A DNA stretch of 64,000 nucleotides from Actinomycetospora corticicola. Lineage in GTDB: Bacteria; Actinomycetota; Actinomycetes; Mycobacteriales; Pseudonocardiaceae. How positions within the stretch are numbered: the stretch's first letter is position 1; every line of letters starts with the position of its first letter. Shown piece after piece: positions 17,262-24,797 of the stretch. The stretch is from NCBI RefSeq assembly GCF_013409505.1, contig NZ_JACCBN010000001.1, positions 5,022,001-5,086,000 of the forward strand, given 5' to 3'. The position numbers were made by a program, and so were the translations under genes. The notes below the pieces were generated by a model that saw only the letters and a list, made by a program, of their open reading frames with translations, was not told where the DNA came from and made no database searches.

Positions 17262-18235
17262 CCCCGGCGCGTCGACGGCCGAACCGGGACGGGGCGGTGC
17301 GGCTCACGACCGCGCCGGCGATCCAGGTCGACGGCATCAGCAAGTCCTTCGAGGGCGACCGCGTCCTCGAGGACATCTCGCTCGACGTCGCCCCGGGTCG
17401 GACCCTGGTGGTGATGGGGCCGTCGGGGGTCGGGAAGACGACCCTCACGCGGATCCTGCTGGGCCTGGAGACGGCCGACGACGGGTCCGGTGACGTGACG
17501 ATCGGCGGCCATGTCGTCGGCGACCTCGACCCGGCGCGACTCCGGGAGTTCCGTCAGGGCTTCGGAGTCCTCCTCGGCGGCACGTCGGTCTACGAGGGCT
17601 CGGTCTTCGCCTCCATGAGCGCGTGGGCGAACGTCCGCTATCCCCTCGAGGCCCGCGGCTACGACGCGGCCACGGTCGAGGCGCGGGGGTGGAACCGGAT
17701 GGTCGAGTTCGACCTCGTCGACGTGGCCCACCATCTCCCGGACGCACTGTCCTCGGGCACGCGACGGCGGCTCGCGCTCGCGAAGTCGTTCGTCGACGAC
17801 CCGCACCTGCTGGTCCTCGACGATCCCGGTGCGGCGATGGACCGCACCAACCGCACGACCCTCGTCGAGTCGATCCGCCGGGCCCGGGCGCACACCGACG
17901 CGACCATGGTCCTGACGTGCCACGACATCGAGATGGCTCGCGCCCTGGGAGACGACCTCGTCGTCATCCTCGCCGGCCGCATCGTCGAGACCGGGCCCGT
18001 GGCGGAGCTCCTCGACGGTGTCGTCGACGCCGAGACCTGGGACCGGCGGTTCGGCTTCAGCACGTCCTTCGCCGAGACCGACGACCGGAGCCGGAGCACC
18101 TACGCGCGGGTCGAGGACGCCCGCCGCGAGGTGACCTCGTGGCACTGGGCGGTCTACCTCGTCCTCCTGCTCATGGGGCTGGCCACCCTGATCGCGATCC
18201 TGTCGGGCGTCATCGACAACGTCGTCACGTTCTGA
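17258..18235 (+). CDS. Tail-anchored, motif-degenerate Mkl-like ABC ATPase (copy C)
   Basis: 325-aa paralogue of the ATPase at 14420-15349. Walker A GPSGVGKT (54-61) and H-loop His222 are intact. Gln of the Q-loop is Gly107 (GVLLGG), the signature is SSGTR (165-169) and Walker B ends LLVLDD with Asp189 in place of catalytic Glu. The C-terminus is a strong TM helix (about 298-318). The shared GVLLGG(S/T)S segment, shared E-to-D change and shared tail anchor show B and C are closer to each other than to the intact ATPase at 1043-1888. They could form a heterodimer; no YrbE permease gene lies beside them. Its ATG overlaps the upstream stop (ATGA). Confidence 0.82.
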   Translation: MTPARRRPNRDGAVRLTTAPAIQVDGISKSFEGDRVLEDISLDVAPGRTLVVMGPSGVGKTTLTRILLGLETADDGSGDVTIGGHVVGDLDPARLREFRQGFGVLLGGTSVYEGSVFASMSAWANVRYPLEARGYDAATVEARGWNRMVEFDLVDVAHHLPDALSSGTRRRLALAKSFVDDPHLLVLDDPGAAMDRTNRTTLVESIRRARAHTDATMVLTCHDIEMARALGDDLVVILAGRIVETGPVAELLDGVVDAETWDRRFGFSTSFAETDDRSRSTYARVEDARREVTSWHWAVYLVLLLMGLATLIAILSGVIDNVVTF

Positions 18236-18465
18236 TCATTCGTCGCAGGGCGCCCACGATCGGCCCCGGACGCCGACCCGGCGGGGTGGACGCTCGGCAG
18301 CGGGACGGTCCCGGGGCCTACCCCCAGCGGGGGATCGGTGCCCTCGATCGGCAGATACGGGCCCGGGATCGCACCGCTGCGCCATGGGACTCGTTACGTC
18401 GACAACATCCCCCGGCGGGTCCGCCCCGTCTGCTCGTCCAGCTCCCCCCGCAGTGGAGGTCGTCC
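18236..18465. other. Intergenic region, no gene seen
   Basis: 230 bp between ATPase copy C and the QPAAA-repeat gene. It should hold the promoter of the repeat gene, but I see no convincing -35/-10 pair. Short G/C-rich inverted repeats are present without a clear terminator. Confidence 0.4.
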
Positions 18466-19263
18466 GTGTCCCTGTCCGCGCGCACCCGCGCTCTGACCGT
18501 CGGCGTGCTCGCCGTGGCCGCCGCCTCGCCGGCCGTCGCGCTCGCCGCCCCGGCCCCCGCCGCCGCCCCGGCCCCGGCCGCCGCTCAGCCCGCTGCCGCG
18601 CAGCCGGCCGCTGCTCAGCCGGCCGCTGCTCAGCCCGCTGCGGCCCAGCCCGCTGCGGCCCAGCCGGCCGCTGCTCAGCCCGCTGCGGCCCAGCCGGCCG
18701 CCGCGCAGCCCGCCGCCGCGCAGCCCGCTGCGGCTCAGCCCGCTGCGGCTCAGCCCGCTGCGGCTCAGCCCGCCGCCGCGCAGCCGGCCGCGGCCCAGCC
18801 AGCCGCGGCCCAGCCGGCCGCCACGCAGCCCGCCGCCGCTCAGCCCGCTGCGGCCCAGCCGGCCGCCGCTCAGCCGGCCGCGGCCCAGCCCGCCGCCGCT
18901 CAGCCCGCTGCGGCTCAGCCGGCCGCGCAGCCAGCCGCTCCGGAGTCGCCGATCATGAGCGTGTTCAGCGCGCTCACCGGCGTGCCGGCGCCCGCCCCGG
19001 CCGCGCAGCCCGCCGCCGCGCAGCCCGCGACCGCCCAGCCCGCCGCCGCGCAGCCCGCGGCCGCCCAGCAGGTGGCGCCGGCCCAGGAGGCCGGCAAGCA
19101 CCGCGCCGCCGACACCACGAAGGCGGCCGAGAAGAAGGCCGACACCGGCGAGGGCAAGCACGCCAAGAAGGACGACGGCGCCAAGAAGGACGACGGCGCC
19201 AAGAAGGACGAGGCGAAGGACGGCTCGAAGGCCGCCCTCAGCGGGATGCACCTCAACCTCTGA
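18466..19263 (+). CDS. Secreted Ala/Gln/Pro-repeat protein
   Basis: 265-aa exported low-complexity protein. GTG 18466 is preceded by a ggagg site (18455-18459). A signal peptide (about residues 1-28, TVGVLAVAAASPAVALAAP) is followed by 22 tandem QPAAA pentads, a short non-repeat insert (APESPIMSVFSALTGVPAP), further QPA units, and a Lys/Asp-rich tail containing repeated DDGAKK. It resembles a rod-like cell-wall or surface protein; Ala/Pro and Lys-rich tails are typical of cell-wall-associated actinobacterial proteins. No enzymatic domain and no sorting motif are seen. Family not recognised. Confidence 0.75.
   Translation: MSLSARTRALTVGVLAVAAASPAVALAAPAPAAAPAPAAAQPAAAQPAAAQPAAAQPAAAQPAAAQPAAAQPAAAQPAAAQPAAAQPAAAQPAAAQPAAAQPAAAQPAAAQPAAAQPAATQPAAAQPAAAQPAAAQPAAAQPAAAQPAAAQPAAQPAAPESPIMSVFSALTGVPAPAPAAQPAAAQPATAQPAAAQPAAAQQVAPAQEAGKHRAADTTKAAEKKADTGEGKHAKKDDGAKKDDGAKKDEAKDGSKAALSGMHLNL
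18586..18915 (+). repeat. 22 tandem copies of a 15-bp QPAAA-coding repeat
   Basis: Units begin with CAG every 15 nt from 18586 to 18901 and encode Gln-Pro-Ala-Ala-Ala, one copy reading QPAAT. Synonymous third positions vary (ccg/ccc/cca; gct/gcg/gcc), so the array is maintained at protein level and is not a recent perfect expansion. Copy number could vary between strains. Confidence 0.95.
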
Positions 19264-19279
19264 GGCCTGCCCACGACGA

Positions 19280-19316
19280 CGAAGCCGGCCCTCCCGCGAC
19301 GGGAGGGCCGGCTTCG
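19280..19316. terminator. Hairpin terminator, 16-bp stem
   Basis: Perfect 16-bp inverted repeat (19280-19295 with 19301-19316, cgaagccggccctccc) with a 5-nt loop, 17 nt after the repeat-protein stop and just before the convergent CBS gene. It probably terminates both strands. No T-tract. Confidence 0.75.
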
Positions 19317-19337
19317 GTCGTGTCGGGGGTGGTGCGC

Positions 19338-19745
19338 TCAGCCCACCTGGTGAGCCGCCCGGTCCGCGTCGCGCGCGGCGACGTCGGCGGCCGAGCAGAA
19401 CCCGCGCCCGTGCCGCTTGAGGCACAGCAGGCCGAGCAGGACCCCGGCGGCGTCCACGACGGCGAGCCGCCGCTGACCGCGGGCCGCCATCGCCCGCCGG
19501 GTGGTCTCCAGGTCGTCCCCCGGAGCGGCCACCCGCCCGGTCACCGCACCCACCGAGCGGGCCCGGGCCGCGTCGGGGACGCCCTCGAGGTCCGCCCGCT
19601 CGACGACCGCGACGAGGACGTCGCGGTCGACGAGCAGCAGCGCGTGCACGTGACCGTCGAGGAAGAACGCGCGTGCCGCGCCCACGGACACGTCGGGTCC
19701 GTGGACCTTGGGTGTCCGCAGGTGGGCCTCGGCGACGGTCCCCAT
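19338..19745 (-). CDS. CBS-domain pair protein
   Basis: 135-aa protein consisting of two CBS motifs, the adenosyl-ligand binding Bateman module: first half about residues 1-65 (VSVGAARAFFLDGHVHALLL), second about 66-130 (DDLETTRRAMAARGQRRLAV). ATG 19745 lies 2 nt after the stop of the molybdopterin oxidoreductase on the same strand, so the two are one transcript. It could sense nucleotides to regulate its neighbour. No other domain. Confidence 0.85.
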   Translation of the reverse strand: MGTVAEAHLRTPKVHGPDVSVGAARAFFLDGHVHALLLVDRDVLVAVVERADLEGVPDAARARSVGAVTGRVAAPGDDLETTRRAMAARGQRRLAVVDAAGVLLGLLCLKRHGRGFCSAADVAARDADRAAHQVG

Positions 19746-19747
19746 GA

Positions 19748-21883
19748 TCAGACCGGGGTGACCTCGACGCGGGTGTCGGAGAACGTCGGTGCGTTCCCCA
19801 GGTCCGCGAAGACGAACGGGTTGACGGCGTTCACCGTGGTGCCCTCCTTCGCGTTCTTGCCCCACGATCCCATGGGACAGACCACGACGCCGGGTGCGAT
19901 CTCCTCGGAAATCTTCGCGAGGGCAACGAACCGGCCGCGGTCGTTGGACACCGCGACGTAGTTCCCCTCGTCGATGCCCCGGGCCTGCGCGTCGGCCGGG
20001 TGGATCGTCACCGTCTGCTCGCCCTGGACCCGCTTCTGCATCGCCTGGTCGCCCGCGCTCGAGTTGATGTACGCGTGGGACTTCGGCGAGAGCAGGTTCA
20101 GCGGATACAGCTCGCTGCGTTCGCGCGGGGCGATGTAGTGCGGCAGCGGGTCGACCGGGGTGCCCGGCTGGTGGTCGTCGGAGAGCTGCCGGAACAAGTT
20201 CACGACGAAGTTGCCCATCGCCTCCAGCGCGGAGCTCCTGAACTCCGTCTTCCCCGACGGCGTCGGGAAGTTGCCGTCGGCGTGCGGGCGGTACTCGTCG
20301 GGACCGGGGAGGTTGAGCCGGGCCCATCCGGTCTCGCGCAGCGACTCGAGGGTGATGCCCTCCATCGCGGGGGCCGACCAGTCGTAGGCCTGGGCGAGCA
20401 GTTCCTCGTCGGAGAGCTGGAAGAAGTCGTCGTCGAAGCCCATGGCCGCGGCGAGGCGGCGGAACAGCTCGGTGTTGGGCACCGACTCGCCCTCCGGCTC
20501 GATCGCCGGGATGTTCAGCGTGACGTAGAAGTGGCCCCAGCTGAACATGATGTCGTGCTGCTCGAGCTGGGTGGTCGCGGGCAGCACGATGTCGGCGTAC
20601 CGCGCGGTGTCGGTCAGGAAGTGGTCGCTGACCACCGTGAAGAGGTCCTCGCGCTCCAGGCCCTTGGCGATCTTCTCCTGCTCGGGGGAGACGACCATGG
20701 GGTTCGAGTTGTAGACCATCAACGCCGTCACCGGGATGTCGAGGTCCATCTCGCCGGTCAGCGCCCGCCCCAGCAGGAACTGGTTGATCACCCGGGTGCC
20801 GGGGGTGCGGTACTCGGGGTGGATGAACGCGGGCCAGTTGACCGGGTGCGCCCACAGCGGCAGCTGCAGCAGGCCGCCGCCGACGTGCTTCCAGGCCCCG
20901 ACGAGGGCGGGGAGGCAGGCGATCGAGCGGACGGTCTGTCCACCGCCGGCGTGGCGCTCGATGGCGACGCCGATGCGGATCATCGAGGGGTCGGTGGTGG
21001 CGTACTCGCGGGCGAGGGTGCGGATGTCCTCGGCCGGGATGCCGGTCTCCTCGGAGGCCCACTCCGGGGTGTACTGCGCCACGCGCTCGGAGAGCTCGTC
21101 GAACCCGAGGGTGTGCTCGCGGACGTACTCCTCGTCGTGCAGGCCCTCGGTGATGATCACGTGCATCATCGCGAGGGCGAGCGCGCCGTCGGTGCCCGGG
21201 CGGATCGGGATGTGCCAGTCGGCGCGGCGGGCGGTCTTGTGGCGCATCGGGTCGATGCAGACGACCTTCGCGCCGCGCTTCTGCGCCTCGGCGATGACCG
21301 GCCAGAGGTGCAGGTTCGTGGAGATCGTGTTCGAGGCCCAGATGATGATGTACTTCGAGTGCACGATGCTCTCGGGGTCCACGCCCGCCGTCGCGCCGAC
21401 GGTGGAGGCGTAGGCGGTGCAGGCGCCGGAGTCGCAGTAGGTGCGCTCGGTGACCGTGGCGCCCATGCGGTGGAAGAAGGCGTCGCCGGCCGACAGGCCG
21501 TTGAGGATGCCCTGCGTCCCGAGGTAGCTGACCGGCATCACGGTCTCGGCCCCGTGCTCGGCGATCTTCGCCTGGAACGTCGACGCGATGGTCTCCAGCG
21601 CCTCGTCCCAGGAGATCCGCTCGAAGCGGCCGAGGCCCTTCGGTCCGACCCGCTTCATCGGGTACAGCAGGCGGTCCGGGCTGTAGGTCTTGTCGGGGTA
21701 GTTGTTGACCTTGACGCAGAGCCCGCCGCGGGTGACCGGGTGGTCGGGGTCGCCGGCGACGTTGGTCGCGCGGCCGTCCTCGACGGTCACGAGCATCGCG
21801 CAGGTGTCCGGGCAGTCGTGCGGGCAGGCGGCGCGGACCGTGGTGGTGGTCGGCGTCAGGGTCAGGTCGTCCAGAGCGGTCAC
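19748..21883 (-). CDS. Molybdopterin-dependent oxidoreductase, [4Fe-4S]-containing (BisC/FdhA-like)
   Basis: 711-aa DMSO-reductase-superfamily enzyme. The N-terminal 4Fe-4S motif is C20-x3-C24-x3-C28-x27-C56, followed by the Mo-bis-MGD domains and a C-terminal dinucleotide-binding domain (about 600-705, LNLLSPKSHAYINSSAG). The segment TYCDSGACTAYAS lies where the Mo ligand is expected. I prefer GTG 21883, which has AGGAG five nt upstream; GTG 21889 is also open. No Tat signal is visible, so it is probably cytoplasmic. No iron-sulfur or membrane subunit is adjacent, so its electron partner is unknown. Only the CBS gene shares its transcript, and the divergent AraC gene may regulate it. Confidence 0.85.
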   Translation of the reverse strand: MTALDDLTLTPTTTTVRAACPHDCPDTCAMLVTVEDGRATNVAGDPDHPVTRGGLCVKVNNYPDKTYSPDRLLYPMKRVGPKGLGRFERISWDEALETIASTFQAKIAEHGAETVMPVSYLGTQGILNGLSAGDAFFHRMGATVTERTYCDSGACTAYASTVGATAGVDPESIVHSKYIIIWASNTISTNLHLWPVIAEAQKRGAKVVCIDPMRHKTARRADWHIPIRPGTDGALALAMMHVIITEGLHDEEYVREHTLGFDELSERVAQYTPEWASEETGIPAEDIRTLAREYATTDPSMIRIGVAIERHAGGGQTVRSIACLPALVGAWKHVGGGLLQLPLWAHPVNWPAFIHPEYRTPGTRVINQFLLGRALTGEMDLDIPVTALMVYNSNPMVVSPEQEKIAKGLEREDLFTVVSDHFLTDTARYADIVLPATTQLEQHDIMFSWGHFYVTLNIPAIEPEGESVPNTELFRRLAAAMGFDDDFFQLSDEELLAQAYDWSAPAMEGITLESLRETGWARLNLPGPDEYRPHADGNFPTPSGKTEFRSSALEAMGNFVVNLFRQLSDDHQPGTPVDPLPHYIAPRERSELYPLNLLSPKSHAYINSSAGDQAMQKRVQGEQTVTIHPADAQARGIDEGNYVAVSNDRGRFVALAKISEEIAPGVVVCPMGSWGKNAKEGTTVNAVNPFVFADLGNAPTFSDTRVEVTPV

Positions 21884-22016
21884 GTGCACTCCTGGTGGTG
21901 GTCGGGAGGCCGGTCGATCTCCGGATGCTCGCCCCCGCTCCGGCGAGCGGGCTTGTCACTCCGTGCCAGAAGGTCGCGCGGGCACCGACCGCTACACGAC
22001 GGAAACACGGCCGACC

Positions 22017-22045
22017 TTGCGGGAGGGTGACCGGCGCCATAGCGT
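22017..22045 (+). promoter_or_regulatory. Candidate sigma-A-type promoter of the AraC gene
   Basis: TTGCGG at 22017-22022 and TAGCGT at 22040-22045 are separated by 17 bp and end 29 nt before ATG 22075. The region is also the divergent control region for the molybdopterin oxidoreductase. Similarity to consensus is moderate. Confidence 0.4.
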
Positions 22046-22074
22046 CGGGCGACCACCACCGGAAGCATCCGCCC

Positions 22075-23073
22075 ATGACACGAGCCATGCACCCCGTCGG
22101 GCCCTTCGACGAGCCCGGGAACGCGTGCGCCGCCGAGACGGCGGAGGGGCTCGGCCGGTGGAACGACCTGCTGCGGGAGCACTTCGTCGCGCTCGACGTG
22201 GACGACACGGTGGACGCCGACCGGGGGTTCGTCTCCACCGTGCGCAGCACGCTGGTCGGCCACCTCTCGGCGTCGGTGGTCAGCTCGATGCCCCAGAGCG
22301 CCCGCCGCACCTCCCGCCTGGTGCGCAGCGACCCCCGGACCTACCTTCAGGTGGGCATGGTGACGCGGGGCCGCGCGGTGCTCGAGCAGGACGGCCGGGA
22401 GGCGGTCCTGACGCCGGGTCGCTACGCCGTCTACGAGACCGACCGGCCCTTCGCGTGGCACTTCGACGGCCCCTGGACGCTCAACGTGCTGACCTGGCCC
22501 CGCGAGCTGGTGCCCCTCGGGGTCGACGTCACGCGCGCGGCCACCGCCCGCACCCTCGGCGAGGACCGGCTCGGTGTGATCGTCGGCCACGCCCTGGCGG
22601 AGACCGCGACCGCGCCGCCGGACCTGGGCGACCCCGCGGGCGGCCGCCTCGCGGGCCAGCTCGCGGCGCTGCTCGGCACGGCCGTGGGGGAGTCCCTGCG
22701 CCGCGACGAGGTGCTGTCGCCGAGCAGCGCCGAGGACCTGCGACGGCGGGTCGACGCCTACGTCACCGACCACCTCGCCGACCCCGAGCTCGGCCCCGAG
22801 GACATCGCCCGCGCCCACTTCCTCTCGGTCCGCGCCCTGCACCGGGTGTTCGCCGACAGCGACCTCTCCGTCGCGGCGCTGGTCCGCCTGCGCCGGCTCC
22901 AGCACGCCCGGCGCCGACTGCTCGACCCGCGCGACGCGGCCCTCAGCCTCACCGAGATCGCGCACGCGTGCGGCTTCGCCGACCTGGCGTCGTTCAGCCG
23001 TCGGTTCAAGCAGGAGTTCCACGAGGCGCCCGCCGCCTACCGTCGGCGCGGTGGGTTCACCATGCGGGGCTGA
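22075..23073 (+). CDS. AraC-family transcriptional regulator
   Basis: 332-aa DNA-binding regulator. The N-terminal half has the AraC-binding-like sensing fold (about residues 30-190; TPGRYAVYETDRPFAW), and the C-terminal about 100 residues contain two helix-turn-helix units (IARAHFLSVRALHRVF and LTEIAHACGFADLASFSRRF), the latter ending in the classic AraC signature. ATG 22075 is chosen because the upstream frame overlaps the divergent promoter region. It lies between the molybdoenzyme and the acyl-lipid gene cluster and could control either; the architecture resembles regulators of alkane, aromatic or lipid catabolism. Confidence 0.88.
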   Translation: MTRAMHPVGPFDEPGNACAAETAEGLGRWNDLLREHFVALDVDDTVDADRGFVSTVRSTLVGHLSASVVSSMPQSARRTSRLVRSDPRTYLQVGMVTRGRAVLEQDGREAVLTPGRYAVYETDRPFAWHFDGPWTLNVLTWPRELVPLGVDVTRAATARTLGEDRLGVIVGHALAETATAPPDLGDPAGGRLAGQLAALLGTAVGESLRRDEVLSPSSAEDLRRRVDAYVTDHLADPELGPEDIARAHFLSVRALHRVFADSDLSVAALVRLRRLQHARRRLLDPRDAALSLTEIAHACGFADLASFSRRFKQEFHEAPAAYRRRGGFTMRG

Positions 23074-23205
23074 GCCGGGCGGTCCGGGGGAGGGGTAGCC
23101 CCGAAGAGGCAGGAACTCCCCGCCCGCGGCTGATGTGATCGACTGTGGCGTGGGTAACCATCCGGGGCGACCAACGACGGCCGACACTGCAGCGAGGACC
23201 CACCC

Positions 23206-24795
23206 GTGTACCCCGGAACGTTCGCGAGGACCAGCCCCGACAAGCCCGCCGTCGTCATGGCGGACACCGGGAAGTCGCTCACCTACGCCGAGCTCGAGGA
23301 CCGCTCGATCCGCCTCGCCCACGTGCTGCGCGAGGCCGGCCTGCGGCCCGGCGGCCACGTCGCGCTCATCGCGACGAACAGCCCCGAGGTCTTCGTCGTC
23401 TACTGGGCCGCCGTGCGCTCCGGGCTCTACATCACCGCGGTGAACCACCACCTCTCCGTCGACGAGGCCGCCTACATCGTCGACGACTGCGGGGCGACCG
23501 CCCTGATCGTCTCCGCGGACCGGGCGGAGCTGGCCGCATCCGTCGTCGGGAGGACCCCGCAGGTCGCGGAGCGCCTGGCCTACGGCGGTGCCGTGGAGGG
23601 CTTCGAGGACTACGAGGCCGCGCTCGCGGCCGCGTCCGGCGAGGAGCCGGCCGACCAGCCGGCGGGCGTGGACATGCTCTACTCCAGCGGCACCACCGGC
23701 CGCCCCAAGGGCATCCAGCCCGCACGGCCCACCCGCGAGGTGCACGAGCCCGGCGAACCGTTCGTCTCGATCTTCGGCCCGCTGTTCGGCTTCGACGAGA
23801 GCGTCGTCTACTACTCGCCCGCGCCGACCTACCACGCCGCACCGCTGCGCTTCGGCGGGATGGTGCTCGCCACCGGCGGCACGCTGGTGATGACGCAGGG
23901 CTTCGAGGCGGAGCAGGCGCTGCGCGTCATCGCCGAGCACGGCGTCACGCACTCGCAGTGGGTCCCGACCATGTTCGTCCGGATGCTCAAGCTCGACGAG
24001 GCGGTCCGCGCGGGCTACGACTGCTCGACGGTCAGGGTCGCGATCCACGCCGCGGCGCCGTGCCCGGTCGACGTGAAGCAGTCGATGATGGACTGGTGGG
24101 GCCCGGTGCTCTGGGAGTACTTCTCCTCCACCGAGGCCAACGGGATCACGCTCATCTCGCCGCAACAGTGGCTCGACCACCCCGGCTCGGTCGGCCAGTC
24201 CGAGCTCGGCACCATCCGGATCTGCGACACCGAGGACCCGGACGCGCCGGAGCTGCCCGCCGGGCAGGTCGGCACGATCTTCTTCGAGCGCCCGCAGCGG
24301 CCCTTCGAGTACCACCACGACCCGGAGAAGACCCGCGAGGCGACGCACCCGCACCACGGGACGTGGACGACGACGGGCGACGTCGGCTACGTCGACGACG
24401 AGGGCTTCCTCTACCTGACCGACCGCAAGGCGTTCATGATCATCTCGGGCGGGGTCAACATCTACCCGCAGGAGATCGAGAACTGCCTGACGATGCACCC
24501 GGCGGTCTTCGACGTCGCGGTCATCGGCATCCCCGACCGGGAGATGGGCGAGCAGGTCAAGGCCGTGGTGCAGCTCGCGGCCGGGCACGAGGGCTCCGAC
24601 GCGCTCGCGACGGAGCTGATCGAGCACGTGAAGGCGTCCATCGCCCGCTACAAGGCGCCGCGGTCGGTCGACTTCGTCGACGACCTGCCCCGCACGGCCA
24701 CCGGCAAGTTGGTCAAGGGCGAACTCCGCAAGCAGTACCTCGAGGCAGGCGGAGACGAAGCGAAGCGGAGCTCGACCATGAAGGCAGGGGTGTAG
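23206..24795 (+). CDS. Acyl-CoA synthetase / AMP-dependent ligase (FadD-like)
   Basis: 529-aa ANL-superfamily enzyme that activates a carboxylic acid to acyl-AMP and acyl-CoA. The P-loop motif YSSGTTGRPKG (about residues 163-173) is intact, followed by the A5 region EYFSSTEANG, TGDVGY, and the C-terminal hinge DRKAFMIISGGVNIYPQEIE. The A10 lysine is in RTATGKLVKGELRK. GTG 23206 has a gagg site about 9 nt upstream. It heads a string of acyltransferase genes separated by only a few nt, so it probably supplies their acyl-CoA. Chain length and substrate cannot be deduced. Confidence 0.9.
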   Translation: MYPGTFARTSPDKPAVVMADTGKSLTYAELEDRSIRLAHVLREAGLRPGGHVALIATNSPEVFVVYWAAVRSGLYITAVNHHLSVDEAAYIVDDCGATALIVSADRAELAASVVGRTPQVAERLAYGGAVEGFEDYEAALAAASGEEPADQPAGVDMLYSSGTTGRPKGIQPARPTREVHEPGEPFVSIFGPLFGFDESVVYYSPAPTYHAAPLRFGGMVLATGGTLVMTQGFEAEQALRVIAEHGVTHSQWVPTMFVRMLKLDEAVRAGYDCSTVRVAIHAAAPCPVDVKQSMMDWWGPVLWEYFSSTEANGITLISPQQWLDHPGSVGQSELGTIRICDTEDPDAPELPAGQVGTIFFERPQRPFEYHHDPEKTREATHPHHGTWTTTGDVGYVDDEGFLYLTDRKAFMIISGGVNIYPQEIENCLTMHPAVFDVAVIGIPDREMGEQVKAVVQLAAGHEGSDALATELIEHVKASIARYKAPRSVDFVDDLPRTATGKLVKGELRKQYLEAGGDEAKRSSTMKAGV

Positions 24796-24797
24796 CG

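Noticed and set aside
18586-18915. Regular short repeats suggesting a CRISPR array
   Set aside because: Units are contiguous 15-bp codon-phased repeats without spacers and encode QPAAA in a secreted protein; no cas genes are present.
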